A stretch of 51,020 nucleotides of DNA from UBA6902 sp964393845 (GCA_964393845.1 CAYMUX010000007.1:1-51020); one strand, 5' to 3'; positions 31,250-40,703 are shown, counted from the first letter of the stretch. Notes: generated by a model from the letters alone, not told the origin. Numbers and translations: made by a program.

Positions 31250-33368
31250 TAATAATCTCACGCGGACTAAAACTTCTGATTACAGCCCTCAAATATCAAA
31301 AGATACCCCTGTCCAATATGTGAAGGGGGTCGGCCCGGCGAGCGCAAAACTCCTTAAACGGCTTGGCATTGAAACAATCGAAGAAATCCTTTTCTATTTC
31401 CCCTGGCGTTATGAGGACAGGAAGAACCTCAAAAAGATTTGCAACCTGATCTACGGAAATCATGAAACTGCTTTATGCGAGGTGGTTTCAGCGGATATCA
31501 TTACGACCCCCAGAAAGAGAATGAAGATATTTGAACTTACGGTTTCTGATGAAACGGGTTTTCTCAAGTCTAAATGGTTTAATCAGACCTATTTAAAAAA
31601 GTATTTTCAAAAAGGGCAGAAGGTCATATTAAGTGGTGTCGTAAAAGGCAATCCATATACGGGCGCCGGTCTGGAAATGGAAAACCCTGACTTTGAGCTG
31701 TTCGTGAATGAAGATAAATTAATACATACATCCAGAATTGTTCCTGTATATAAGGCCACCGAAGGACTGTCCCCGAAACAAATCAGGACCTTAATGTTCA
31801 ATACGACAAGTGCATATTCTTTTGTAGTAGAAGATTATTTACCTGAAGATATTCTCAAAAGGAACAATTTAATGCCTTTGACGCGGGCCGTAAGAGAGGC
31901 GCATTTCCCGGAAGAGTTCACGGATGTGAGCGCCTTAAACAAGGGGTTGAGCCCGGCGCACAGACGGCTTGTCTTTGATGAATTTTTTCTGCTGGAGATC
32001 GGGCTGGCAATCCTCAAAAAAAGGGAGACACTGGAAAAAGGAATCAGTTTTAGAATTGAAAATGGTCTGGTTAATAAATTTTTGACGAGCCTTCCCTTTG
32101 AACTTACAAATGCACAGAAACGAGTCCTGCAGGAAATAAGGTCTGATATGCAGAAACCTCTACCAATGAACAGGCTTGTGCATGGCGATGTGGGGTGCGG
32201 AAAAACCGTTGTGGCCCTTGTGTCAATGCTGATCGCCGTTGAAAACGGTTATCAGGCATGTTTGATGGCCCCGACGGAACTTCTTGCCGAACAGCATTTT
32301 ATCAATATACACGGGATGGTTGAAGCGCTTGGTATAAGAGTTGTGCTTTTGACCTCAAGCATAAAAGATAAACCAGTGAATGATATTTCCGGAGGCGGCG
32401 CTCAGATTGTAATCGGAACTCATGCCTTGATACAGGAGAACGTGCAGTTTAAGAATCTCGGTTTGGCAATAATTGATGAACAGCACAGATTCGGCGTAGT
32501 TCAGAGGGCCACCCTCAGACGCAAGGGGTTTAATCCCGATATACTGATCATGACTGCCACGCCTATTCCCAGGACCCTCGCAATGACGCTTTATGGAGAC
32601 CTCGATATTGCTGTAATAGATGAGCTGCCTGCAGGACGGAAGCCGATTACTACAAAGATATTTTTCCCGTCTCAAAAGGACAGGGTATGCTCTATAATAC
32701 AAAGGGAGCTGTCCAAGGGGAGACAGGCTTATATTGTATATCCTCTTATTGAAGAATCTGAAAAACTTGATCTTAAATCCGCTATTGACGGGGCAGAGGC
32801 CTTTAAAAGGATTTTCCCGGACAGGAAGATCGGCCTCGTTCATGGTAAAATGCATCATGATGAAAGGGAGTCTGTTATGTCAATGTTCAAATCAGGGGAT
32901 ATTGACATACTTGTGGCAACAACGGTAATTGAAGTCGGAATAGATGTGCCTAATGCTTCCCTCATGCTTATCGTGCATTCCGAGAGATTCGGGCTTGCAC
33001 AGCTTCATCAGTTACGGGGGAGGATAGGAAGAGGGGGTTATGACTCTTACTGCCTGCTTATGGCCTATCACCCTTTCAGCGAGGATGCCAGGAGAAGGCT
33101 TAAAGCAATGGAGTCAACCAACGACGGATTTAAGATAGCGGAAGAGGACCTTGCCATAAGGGGGCCGGGTGATTTTTTCGGCACAAGACAGTCGGGAATT
33201 CCTGATCTGAAAATTGCTAATATAATAAGGGATATCGGGGCGCTTGAAAGCGCCAGAAAAGAAGCCTTTAATTTAATCGAAACTGACGCTGATCTAAGTC
33301 GATATCCTTTGTTGCAAGAAATATTACAGAGAAAATGGATGGGAAGGCTGGAACTTATAAAGAGTTAG
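31236..33368 (+). CDS. recG: ATP-dependent DNA helicase RecG
   Basis: 710 residues. Wedge/OB domain 1-250 (VQYVKGVGPASAKLLKRLGI, FFPWRYEDR-type block). Helicase domain with Walker A GDVGCGKT (317-324), DEQH box 414-417, TATPIPRTL, and motif VI region HQLRGRIGRGGYDSYCLL. RecG remodels stalled forks and Holliday junctions in the cytoplasm. The start overlaps nusA; infB and rbfA, which usually follow nusA, are not here. Confidence 0.96.
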   Translation: MKNNNNNLTRTKTSDYSPQISKDTPVQYVKGVGPASAKLLKRLGIETIEEILFYFPWRYEDRKNLKKICNLIYGNHETALCEVVSADIITTPRKRMKIFELTVSDETGFLKSKWFNQTYLKKYFQKGQKVILSGVVKGNPYTGAGLEMENPDFELFVNEDKLIHTSRIVPVYKATEGLSPKQIRTLMFNTTSAYSFVVEDYLPEDILKRNNLMPLTRAVREAHFPEEFTDVSALNKGLSPAHRRLVFDEFFLLEIGLAILKKRETLEKGISFRIENGLVNKFLTSLPFELTNAQKRVLQEIRSDMQKPLPMNRLVHGDVGCGKTVVALVSMLIAVENGYQACLMAPTELLAEQHFINIHGMVEALGIRVVLLTSSIKDKPVNDISGGGAQIVIGTHALIQENVQFKNLGLAIIDEQHRFGVVQRATLRRKGFNPDILIMTATPIPRTLAMTLYGDLDIAVIDELPAGRKPITTKIFFPSQKDRVCSIIQRELSKGRQAYIVYPLIEESEKLDLKSAIDGAEAFKRIFPDRKIGLVHGKMHHDERESVMSMFKSGDIDILVATTVIEVGIDVPNASLMLIVHSERFGLAQLHQLRGRIGRGGYDSYCLLMAYHPFSEDARRRLKAMESTNDGFKIAEEDLAIRGPGDFFGTRQSGIPDLKIANIIRDIGALESARKEAFNLIETDADLSRYPLLQEILQRKWMGRLELIKS

Positions 33369-33370
33369 TA

Positions 33371-33436
33371 GAGTTAAGAGTCAGGGAGTTAGGGAGAATT
33401 AATTTCATCTCTAAACTCCATAACTCATAACTCTTA
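33371..33436. repeat. Imperfect hairpin of GAGTTA-type heptamers after recG
   Basis: GAGTTAAGAGTCAGGGAGTT on the left and AACTCCATAACTCATAACTC on the right form a long imperfect stem. Same repeat class as 24445-24519. It lies right after the recG stop and may reduce read-through. Confidence 0.5.
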
Positions 33437-33453
33437 AAAAGGGGGAGGTAGAT

Positions 33454-33774
33454 ATGCTCGACAGGATAATGAAGAGTTTTACAACAGGCGTCAGTCGTGT
33501 TAAATGGATTGCGACATTCCTTGCGGAAAGAACTAAAGCCGAGACATCGATTGCAAAGATCCACTTTGAAAGAAGCAAAATTGAAAGTAAGATGGATGGC
33601 CTGTACAGAGACATAGGCAAGAGGGTACTGGAACTCAAGAAGAAGGGAGAAGAGGATGTCTTTAAAGACTTTGCTATCCAGCATGCGCTTACTGAGTTAA
33701 AGCATATGAACAAGATTATTGATGATTATAAAACACAGGCTGACAATATAAATAAGCAGCCGCATTATGATTAA
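33454..33774 (+). CDS. Hypothetical coiled-coil protein
   Basis: 106 residues, charged and helical throughout (ERTKAETSIAKIHFERSKIE, KRVLELKKKGEEDVFKDFAI), no signal peptide or motif I recognise. Strong GGGGGAGGT ribosome site. Its end overlaps the prepilin peptidase start by 8 bp, so it may have a role in pilus or secretion assembly (inference from position only). Confidence 0.7.
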   Translation: MLDRIMKSFTTGVSRVKWIATFLAERTKAETSIAKIHFERSKIESKMDGLYRDIGKRVLELKKKGEEDVFKDFAIQHALTELKHMNKIIDDYKTQADNINKQPHYD

Positions 33775-34552
33775 TCTTGTTGCTTTCATTTTCGGCGCTG
33801 TTATAGGCTCTTTTCTCAATGTATGTATTTATCGCATACCGAAAGATGAATCCATCATAAGGCCTGCCTCAAGATGCACTTCATGCGGCAAACCGGTCAG
33901 ATTCTATGACAACATTCCGTTAGTAAGTTATATCCTGCTAATGGGAAAATGCAGGGATTGCAAGACGAAGCTGTCTTTCAGGTATCCCATGATAGAATTT
34001 CTCAATGCAGTACTTTACGTGATTGTCCTGGAAAAATTTAATGCAGGTCCTCCCTGGATTTTATTGGTCTATTTTGTTTTTGTGTCCTCCCTGGTAGTCA
34101 TTTTTTTTATTGACCTTGATTATCAAATAATTCCAAACAGCATAACCCTGCCCGGCATCCCCCTGGCAGTTATCCTTGGTTCTACCATACTCCCTGATCC
34201 TTTTTTAAGATATGAATTATTGGGAATCAAAGCCTCGATTATCGGTTTTCTGGCTGGAGGAGGTTTTTTTTATCTGGTTGCGATACTGGGGAAGGCGATC
34301 TTAAAAAAGGAGGCGATGGGCGGAGGAGATATCAAGATGATGGCTATGGTCGGAGGTTTGTTAGGTTGGAAAGGTGTTATTCTTACAACCTTTATGGGAA
34401 GCCTTTTGGGTTCAATAATAGGGGGGGCACTTATCCTGTTAAAGGGAAGAGAGTGGGGTTCAAGAATACCCTTTGGTCCGTATCTGGCTTTAGGCGCTCT
34501 CATCAGCCTTTTCTGGGGACAGGACATTTTCAGGTGGTATTTCCATGCATGA
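33767..34552 (+). CDS. Prepilin peptidase / N-methyltransferase (A24 family)
   Basis: 261 residues. N-terminal methyltransferase part with the zinc cysteines C37, C40, C62 and C65 (CTSCGKP ... GKCRDCKTKLSFRYP). Catalytic aspartates in FFIDLDYQIIPN (D116/D118) and GGGDIKMMAMVGG (D188). About seven to eight membrane helices. It cleaves and methylates type IV pilins or type II secretion pseudopilins at the inner membrane. No pilin genes are in this window. Equivalent to pilD/gspO; the exact system is unknown. Confidence 0.92.
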   Translation: MINLVAFIFGAVIGSFLNVCIYRIPKDESIIRPASRCTSCGKPVRFYDNIPLVSYILLMGKCRDCKTKLSFRYPMIEFLNAVLYVIVLEKFNAGPPWILLVYFVFVSSLVVIFFIDLDYQIIPNSITLPGIPLAVILGSTILPDPFLRYELLGIKASIIGFLAGGGFFYLVAILGKAILKKEAMGGGDIKMMAMVGGLLGWKGVILTTFMGSLLGSIIGGALILLKGREWGSRIPFGPYLALGALISLFWGQDIFRWYFHA

Positions 34553-35882
34553 CCGTTCATTGATTAGAATTTTAATAATATCGTTGTTTGCTTTTTTAGG
34601 GTTCCTTATCGGAATCCTGCTTGTTCATGCTGTGGACGGCAAAGGTATTAAGTATGTCTTAGTAGCAGGCGCGCTTATAATAATTATAGTATTAATTGTA
34701 TCAGCCAGGGCGTATATTCAGAAAGAGCGTAAAGTAATGGAAACAACAGGGGCAGGCAAGGAAGGTTCCGAAGTCGGATTTGTAGTCGATACATTTCATG
34801 GGCTTGTTGCAAAGCTCAAGGAGAAGGAAAATGAACTTGAGAAGTTAAAGACCTTTGCCGAGGAAAAGGCGGTCAGGATGGAAGCGTATAATGAAAATAT
34901 TCTTCAAAGCGTGCCTAGCGGTGTTATAAGCGTTGACAATTCAATCAGAATAAGGAGCATAAATCAGGCGGCTGAGCGGATATTGGGAATAGATGCAGAG
35001 GCAGCTATTGGAAGGAAATTTGATGAGGTTTTCAGGGAACCGTTGACAATGCTTTTGAATGAAGATAAGACTGTATCAAGGGCTGAATATCCATATATTA
35101 CGGACGACAGGAGGAATATATGGCTTGGCATAACTACTTCACAACTAAAAAATTCAGCGGGTGAAAAAATCGGCCTTATCTATATATTTACCGATTTGAC
35201 GGATATAAAGGCGCTTCAGTCTCAGGTAGAGCTGAAGCATAGACTCAGCCAGCTTGGCGAGATGTCGGCGGGCATCTCTCATGAGTTGAGAAACTCAATG
35301 TCTGTAATCTCGGGTTATGCAAAACTTCTCAGCAAAAAGATAGAAGCGTCGAATAAAGGCACTGTAGATGCAATCCAGGCAGAGATAAGCAGTATGGACA
35401 CAATTATCTCTGAGCTTCTTGCGTTTGCAAAACCCTCTGTTTTGAATACAGAGCGGGTAATTATAAACGATGTTTTGAAAGAGACGGTTGAAAAGGTTAC
35501 AGGTAATAATAATTCAATTAAGGTGTCAATCAATGCTGCCGGCCCCGTATATGTTAAGGCCGATAAGGTACTTTTGAGACAGGCATTTACTAACCTGCTC
35601 GTAAACGCAGTAGAGGCCATGCCTGAAGGCGGCAGTATAAAGATAGGTTTAGTTTTGTCTCATGGAAAGGCCGGGATAAATATCAAGGACACGGGTCATG
35701 GGATCCCTGAAGATATAAAGCATAAAATATTCCTGCCTTTTTTCACGACCAAAGAAGAGGGCATCGGTTTCGGTCTTGCGCTGGTGCAAAAGATAATAGT
35801 TTCTCACGGCGGCAGCATCGAGGTTGACAGTAAAGAGGGAGAAGGGACTGAGTTCAGGGTAGTATTGCCGGCTGAGAAATAA
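34545..35882 (+). CDS. PAS-domain membrane histidine kinase (PilS/AtoS-like)
   Basis: 445 residues. Two membrane helices (about 8-28 and 36-55) with almost no periplasmic loop, a coiled coil (KLKEKENELEKLKTFAEEKA), PAS domain about 120-225 (ILQSVPSGVISVDNSIRIRS), HisKA with H246 (GISHELRNSMSVISGYAKLL), HATPase with NLLVNAVEAM, DTGHGIP and IGFGLALV. Overlaps the prepilin peptidase gene by 8 bp, so a link to pilus regulation is plausible. No cognate regulator is adjacent. Confidence 0.9.
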   Translation: MHDRSLIRILIISLFAFLGFLIGILLVHAVDGKGIKYVLVAGALIIIIVLIVSARAYIQKERKVMETTGAGKEGSEVGFVVDTFHGLVAKLKEKENELEKLKTFAEEKAVRMEAYNENILQSVPSGVISVDNSIRIRSINQAAERILGIDAEAAIGRKFDEVFREPLTMLLNEDKTVSRAEYPYITDDRRNIWLGITTSQLKNSAGEKIGLIYIFTDLTDIKALQSQVELKHRLSQLGEMSAGISHELRNSMSVISGYAKLLSKKIEASNKGTVDAIQAEISSMDTIISELLAFAKPSVLNTERVIINDVLKETVEKVTGNNNSIKVSINAAGPVYVKADKVLLRQAFTNLLVNAVEAMPEGGSIKIGLVLSHGKAGINIKDTGHGIPEDIKHKIFLPFFTTKEEGIGFGLALVQKIIVSHGGSIEVDSKEGEGTEFRVVLPAEK

Positions 35883-35963
35883 ATTTTAATTATACTTCCT
35901 GTTAATATTTTTCCGCTGATATCCGATATATAATTTAATATTTAAAAATGTGAGTAATTAGTA

Positions 35964-36108
35964 TCTGTTGCGGAAAGTGATAATTTGATATTAACATGTC
36001 ATTTCGAGCGAAGCGAGAAATCTTAAACTGTTGCAATGCCGAAAGATTTCTCCCGCTGGTCGAAATGACAATCCGGTTACGGAAGTAATTTATGGTTTCC
36101 GCAACAGA
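35964..36108. repeat. 145-bp nested inverted-repeat element (MITE-like)
   Basis: Outer exact 13-bp ends TCTGTTGCGGAAA (35964-35976) and TTTCCGCAACAGA (36096-36108). Inside is a second palindromic unit, TGTCATTTCGAGCGAAGCGA (from 35997) facing CGCTGGTCGAAATGACA-type sequence ending at 36070, with AGAAATCTT / AAGATTTCT as inner arms. No open frame inside. Confidence 0.65.
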
Positions 36109-36139
36109 CTCTAAACACAAATACGGATAAAACAGAATT

Positions 36140-37468
36140 ATGGAAGATCAATACAGAACAGATGAGCAACTTTTAAGTGAACTAAAAAAGTTGCGCCGGC
36201 GAATTACCGAATTGGAAACAATTGACTCCAAGCGCAAAAAGGCGGAAGAGTCTCTCCAGAAAAGCGAAGAGAAGTTTCGTTCTTTAGTTGATTCGACTGA
36301 GGACTCCATATATTTGGTAACCGGGAATTGCAAATATCTTTACATGAACAAAAAGCATTTATCGAGATTGGGCCTGACTGAAGGGCGAGTCCTGGGCCGG
36401 GAATATGGTGAATTCCATTCGCCGGAGGAAACCGGAGAGTTTGTTGAGAAAGTTGATAATGTATTGAAAACAGGCGAGTCTTCCATGTATGAATACAGAA
36501 GCCGGAGGGACAGCAGATCCTTTCTTCAGACGTTCAGTCCCGTAAAAGACAGAGACGGAGAAATAACGGCAGTGACAATAGTATCTAAAGATATTACCGA
36601 GCGGAAGAAGGCCTCGGAATTGATTCTTCAATCCAAGCAGGACTGGGAGAATACCTTCAATACTATTACCGACATGATTACAATACATGATAAGGATTTC
36701 AATATTGTCAGGGCCAACAAAGCTGCCGAAAAAATACTGGGCCTGCCTGTTTTGATGTCAGAGACAAAGTGCCATAAATATTATCACGGGAAAGACAGCC
36801 CTCTGGAGATATGTCCCAGCTGCAACTGTCTTACAACAGGCGAGCCAGTCAGTTTTGAAATATTTGAACCTTATCTGAACATGTTTCTTGAAATAAGGGC
36901 CATACCAAGGTTTGACAGCAATAATAAGCTGGCTGGATTAATACATGTTGTCCGGGATATTTCGGAACGCAAGAAGATGGAAGAGAAACTGCACAACATG
37001 TCTATTACTGATGAGCTGACGGGTTTATTGAACAGACGGGGCTTTTTCTCTCTTGCCCAGCAACAGCTGAAAATTGCAGAGCGTAAAAAGAGAGAGATGT
37101 ATGTTATTTATGCCGACCTGGATGGATTAAAGAAAATTAATGATACTTGGGGGCATAAAGAAGGCGACAAGGCCTTGTCAGAGGCTGCGGATCTGTTAAG
37201 GAACACGTTTCGCGAGTCGGACGTAATATCCCGTCTTGGCGGAGATGAATTTGCAGTGCTCGTTGAGGTCTCTGAGGTAAACGATGAAGTCATTATCAGG
37301 AAACGTCTGCAGGAGAGGCTTCATGAAATAAATTCTCAGGAGGAGCGACGTTACAGGCTTTTGATCAGCATTGGACTGGTTCGCTTTGATCCGTATAATC
37401 CGTATGGTATTGACGAGCTTTTGAGCCAGGCGGATAACTTAATGTATACAAACAAGAAAAGCAAATAA
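36140..37468 (+). CDS. PAS-PAS-GGDEF diguanylate cyclase
   Basis: 442 residues, soluble. Short coiled coil 1-40, PAS about 45-160, second PAS about 165-280 with a Cys cluster (C-HKYYHGKDSPLEI-CPSCNC) seen in many anaerobes' PAS domains, then GGDEF domain about 285-442. The active site GGDEF is at 367-371 and an inhibitory-site RESD (RxxD) at 358-361, so it should make c-di-GMP with product inhibition. No good Shine-Dalgarno. Counterpart of the HD-GYP protein at 43175. Confidence 0.92.
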   Translation: MEDQYRTDEQLLSELKKLRRRITELETIDSKRKKAEESLQKSEEKFRSLVDSTEDSIYLVTGNCKYLYMNKKHLSRLGLTEGRVLGREYGEFHSPEETGEFVEKVDNVLKTGESSMYEYRSRRDSRSFLQTFSPVKDRDGEITAVTIVSKDITERKKASELILQSKQDWENTFNTITDMITIHDKDFNIVRANKAAEKILGLPVLMSETKCHKYYHGKDSPLEICPSCNCLTTGEPVSFEIFEPYLNMFLEIRAIPRFDSNNKLAGLIHVVRDISERKKMEEKLHNMSITDELTGLLNRRGFFSLAQQQLKIAERKKREMYVIYADLDGLKKINDTWGHKEGDKALSEAADLLRNTFRESDVISRLGGDEFAVLVEVSEVNDEVIIRKRLQERLHEINSQEERRYRLLISIGLVRFDPYNPYGIDELLSQADNLMYTNKKSK

Positions 37469-37885
37469 TTACAGCAATACCCCCAATCCCAAAAAAGTTT
37501 GAACAAAATACAAAAAGATAATCAATACACCGACAGCATAATGCCTGTTTCTCCAATATTTATCCGGGCCTTTAATTTTTTTTGAAATGAGATACGTCGT
37601 CACGAGCAAAGACGCGATCAACAGTCCTGTAATGAAATGAAGGGGATATTTGACAATGCGTCCCGAGTCAAGGAAGATAACCGTCATCCCGGCAATAAAG
37701 CCTGAAATGCCCAATACAGCCGCAACCGGTCCGATTTTTCTGTGCCTTCTTATTGTATGAACGGGTTTGTTCCCCGCTTTTCTTATTCTCAATCCGAGAA
37801 TCCCCTGATAAACGATCAACAGCATTACGATCGTGTTATACGCTCCGTGAAAAAGCTTCAGATATTCTATGATTTCTTTGCTCAT
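37469..37885 (-). CDS. Four-helix membrane protein, possible b-type cytochrome (DUF4079/b561-like)
   Basis: 138 residues, four hydrophobic helices. Histidines recur near helix ends: LKLFHGAYN, RRHRKIGPVA, YPLHFITG and RNRHYAVG, a pattern seen in heme-b or DUF4079-type proteins. Heme binding is inferred. Its stop codon abuts the stop of the diguanylate cyclase (37468/37469), a convergent pair with no terminator between. Reads in the same direction as the cupredoxin gene 124 bp upstream. Confidence 0.7.
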   Translation of the reverse strand: MSKEIIEYLKLFHGAYNTIVMLLIVYQGILGLRIRKAGNKPVHTIRRHRKIGPVAAVLGISGFIAGMTVIFLDSGRIVKYPLHFITGLLIASLLVTTYLISKKIKGPDKYWRNRHYAVGVLIIFLYFVQTFLGLGVLL

Positions 37886-38009
37886 TCATTCTCTGATTTT
37901 AGAGTGACCTGATACGACCGGACATTTTCATAATTCTTTACGGCCGTTGAAATTAAATCCGACGCACTAACCGCGATTGTGATCAAAAGGGACATAGAGA
38001 CCGTCATTA

Positions 38010-38453
38010 TCATTTAACGACTTCAATGACACCTTCCATCCCCTGTTCTCTGTGATTTTTGAAAAAGAGAAATTTCTTGTCGCAGTAGATGGAGAATTTT
38101 CCGGTTTTGACAGGGGTAAATGTGACCGTCTTCGGCTTGTCGCCCATATCCTCGTTAATTTCAATCCCAGCCTCAGTACCATTTATTTTTATATTATGAG
38201 GCGTGATCCCGGGAGTCTTTTTGAAGGTCAGCTCTACCGGCACATTTACTTTTACAATGATATGGCTTGGATCATAATAATAACTGCCGCCGGTAACCTC
38301 CACCCTCTGCACACCGTCGCTGTCAATCGCAGCCCTGTAAACCTTTTCCTGTGCCTGAGCGTTTGCCGCATAAAGAAAAAATAAGACAACAACTGACAAT
38401 ACGAGGATTTTCAGTGTATTGATCCGGGCGGTAATCGTATTGAAATAGATCAT
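38010..38453 (-). CDS. Exported cupredoxin-domain protein
   Basis: 147 residues, signal peptide about 1-34 (ILVLSVVVLFFLYAANAQAQ). Beta-sandwich with VTGGSYYYDPSHIIVKVNVP and VELTFKKTPGITPHNIKING. Type 1 copper ligands are all present: H86, C124, H134, M139 (SIYCDKKFLF ... NHREQGMEG). Likely a periplasmic electron carrier or copper protein, perhaps working with the adjacent membrane protein. Confidence 0.85.
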   Translation of the reverse strand: MIYFNTITARINTLKILVLSVVVLFFLYAANAQAQEKVYRAAIDSDGVQRVEVTGGSYYYDPSHIIVKVNVPVELTFKKTPGITPHNIKINGTEAGIEINEDMGDKPKTVTFTPVKTGKFSIYCDKKFLFFKNHREQGMEGVIEVVK

Positions 38454-38460
38454 ATAGAAG

Positions 38461-38488
38461 ATATTATCACTTTTAAATATAAAGTCAA
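38461..38488 (-). promoter_or_regulatory. Sigma70-type promoter before the cupredoxin gene
   Basis: Minus strand TTGACT (38488-38483), 16-bp spacer, TAATAT (38466-38461). It would start RNA within a few bases of the start codon at 38453, so the message would be nearly leaderless. Confidence 0.35.
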
Positions 38489-38579
38489 TATGCTGTCCGT
38501 AATTCTTTCAATGATGATATTTTTATGAGTATTATTGAATATTGTTCATGAGCGCCCGGCGATTGATTCTATCGATGAT

Positions 38580-40556
38580 TTATTTAGCCTGCCGTACGGG
38601 AAGATCGATGATGACTTTCGTGAATTCCCCTGCTTTGCTGTCGATCCTGATATTGCCTCCGTGGTCACTGATGATCCCGTGGCTGATGCTCAGGCCCAGA
38701 CCCGTTCCTGAGTTTCCGGGTTTCGTAGAAAAAAAGGGATTCATCACCTTGTCACGTATTTCAGACGGTATCCCGGTCCCTGTGTCGCTAAACGTCATTC
38801 TGATCAGTGAATTGCCGTCTACTCTTATCTCTTCTCCCCGGATCTCAAGGACCTTATTTGCATTATCATGAGGATGTTTCTCATTCAGGGCGTAATCGGC
38901 ATTACCGATGACGTTCAAAAAGACCTGTTCGATCTGCTGCTTGTTCGCAAATATACGGGGGAGATCACCAGGGATGTCTATTTTCATCTTGATACCGTGC
39001 TTTTTCATCTGTGCTTCCGTGAGGGCGAGCGAATCTTCCAGTACTTCGCTCACATGCACCGGCGCTTTTTCTCCTTTGCTGTCGCGGGCAAATGACAGAA
39101 GACTGCTGACGATGCCGGCAATCCGGTCGCTCTCTTTTATGATCCGCCCGGCAATATCTCTTTCCCTGCTGCCGGTTATGCTTTTATTGACCAATATCTG
39201 CGCGTAGTTGATAATGCCGTTTATGGGATTGTTTATTTCATGGGCCACACCGGCTGCGAGTTTGCCGATTGAGGCGAGATGATCGGCGCGTATCAGCTCC
39301 CCGTAGAGGATGATGTTGTCGGTTACATCGATCAGGCTCAGTACAAGTCCGGTCACTTTGCCGTAAGCGTCTATTACGGGTTTCAGACTCCAGTCCCAGA
39401 ATGTGGTGCCCCGCTCCGGGTTATGGGCGTATTTGAAGGGCTTCGCATGCACGTAATAAGGCTCTCCGGTTTTTACAACATTGAGGAAGATGGCTTCATT
39501 CTCTTCATTGGGAAACAGAGCGAAGTGGTTTTTGCCCACATAGAATTTATGGTCCTTCCCGTCGGCTTCCGCGTACTTGCTGTTTACCCTTATGAAATTG
39601 AAATCCTTATCCATGTATGCGATGAGGATATGAACATTGGAGAAGACGTTTTCCAGCAGCTCGTGGGCGCGCTGCAGCGAATCATAGCTTTTCTGGAGCT
39701 CTTCAGTGCGCTCCTCCACCAGCTCCATCAGATACTCGCGGTGTTTCAATAGTTCAGCTTCAACCTTTTTTTGATCGGTGACATCACTAGCCGCGCCGAG
39801 GATTTCTATTGTCCTGCCGTCCCTGTCCCGGCTGAACACCACATTCCTTCCACGAATCCAGCGCCACGTGCCGTCCGCGTGTTTAAACCTTAATTCAATT
39901 TCTACGACACTGTCGTCGCTCGCTTCCGATATGGTATGTATTTTATCGTTCAGATAAGGTAGATCTTCCGGATGAATGAGCTTTTCATATAAATCTTTTC
40001 CCAGCAGCTGTAACTCTTCACGGGTGTGGCCCAGCGTATTTTTCAGCTCCCGGTTTGCGTAGACGAGATTGTGCTCCGATAAATCAAAAAGGTATAAAAT
40101 ATTCGGTGTGGTGTCGGTGATCCGCTGCATGAAATGCTGTTTTTCCTCAAGGGCCTGAGCCGCTTTTTTCCGTTCAATTGCATACCGGATGGAGCGCACA
40201 AGGGTATCAGTCTCAAACCTTCCCTTGACAAGGTAGTCCTGGGCCCCGAGCTTGAGAGAAGAAATCGCAGCCCCTTCGTCATCAAGTCCTGTCAACATCA
40301 CTATCGGCGCGCCCGGGGCGAGGTTTCTTATCTCCATAATCGAGTCAAGTCCGTTACAGTCCGGGAGCTCGATGTCCAGCAGCACGGCATTAAACGTTTT
40401 ATTGCGGAGCAGGGCAAGTCCTCCGGCCAGGGAAGGGGCGTATTCAAGCTCACAAGGCAACATCCGGGCTTCGGACAGCATTTCCTCAATCAACCGCATG
40501 TCTCCCGGATTGTCTTCGATGAGCAGGATATTTAAAATCTCAGGTCCGTTTTTCAT
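38580..40556 (-). CDS. Receiver-PAS-PAS histidine kinase
   Basis: 658 residues, no membrane helix. N-terminal receiver 8-128 with IEDNPGDMRLIEEML and phospho-acceptor D61 (AVLLDIELPDCNG); PAS about 143-265 with RFKHADGTWRWIRGRN; coiled coil 265-300; PAS about 301-418; HisKA with H439 (GVAHEINNPINGIINYAQIL); HATPase with NVIGNADYAL, DTGTGIP and GTGLGLSI. The front receiver suggests control by another kinase. Two damaged receiver copies lie directly upstream. Confidence 0.9.
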   Translation of the reverse strand: MKNGPEILNILLIEDNPGDMRLIEEMLSEARMLPCELEYAPSLAGGLALLRNKTFNAVLLDIELPDCNGLDSIMEIRNLAPGAPIVMLTGLDDEGAAISSLKLGAQDYLVKGRFETDTLVRSIRYAIERKKAAQALEEKQHFMQRITDTTPNILYLFDLSEHNLVYANRELKNTLGHTREELQLLGKDLYEKLIHPEDLPYLNDKIHTISEASDDSVVEIELRFKHADGTWRWIRGRNVVFSRDRDGRTIEILGAASDVTDQKKVEAELLKHREYLMELVEERTEELQKSYDSLQRAHELLENVFSNVHILIAYMDKDFNFIRVNSKYAEADGKDHKFYVGKNHFALFPNEENEAIFLNVVKTGEPYYVHAKPFKYAHNPERGTTFWDWSLKPVIDAYGKVTGLVLSLIDVTDNIILYGELIRADHLASIGKLAAGVAHEINNPINGIINYAQILVNKSITGSRERDIAGRIIKESDRIAGIVSSLLSFARDSKGEKAPVHVSEVLEDSLALTEAQMKKHGIKMKIDIPGDLPRIFANKQQIEQVFLNVIGNADYALNEKHPHDNANKVLEIRGEEIRVDGNSLIRMTFSDTGTGIPSEIRDKVMNPFFSTKPGNSGTGLGLSISHGIISDHGGNIRIDSKAGEFTKVIIDLPVRQAK

Positions 40557-40571
40557 ATTGCCGATAATAAT

Positions 40572-40703
40572 TCAATATTCAGAATGAAGGGAATTGTAAA
40601 CTTTTGCATCCTTAAGCGCCTCCTGCATCAGTCTTATATCGCCCGGGCTGTCCTCAATCAGTAGTACTTGTATAGGGCTGAGAATGTCGGTCTCCTGGTT
40701 CAT
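40572..40703 (-). pseudogene. Receiver-domain stub, 43 codons
   Basis: Reads MNQETDILSPIQVLLIEDSP then GDIRLMQEALKDAKVYNSLH and stops 16 bp before the receiver-kinase gene. It equals the first strand and helix of a receiver (compare IEDNPGDMRLIEEMLSEARM in the kinase) with the phospho-acceptor part missing. A leftover of a tandem duplication or recombination. Confidence 0.65.

Noticed and set aside
35997..36070. CRISPR-like or tRNA-like structure
   Set aside because: The repeat is a single palindromic unit without regular spacers, and no cloverleaf or CCA end can be drawn. No tRNA was found anywhere in the window.
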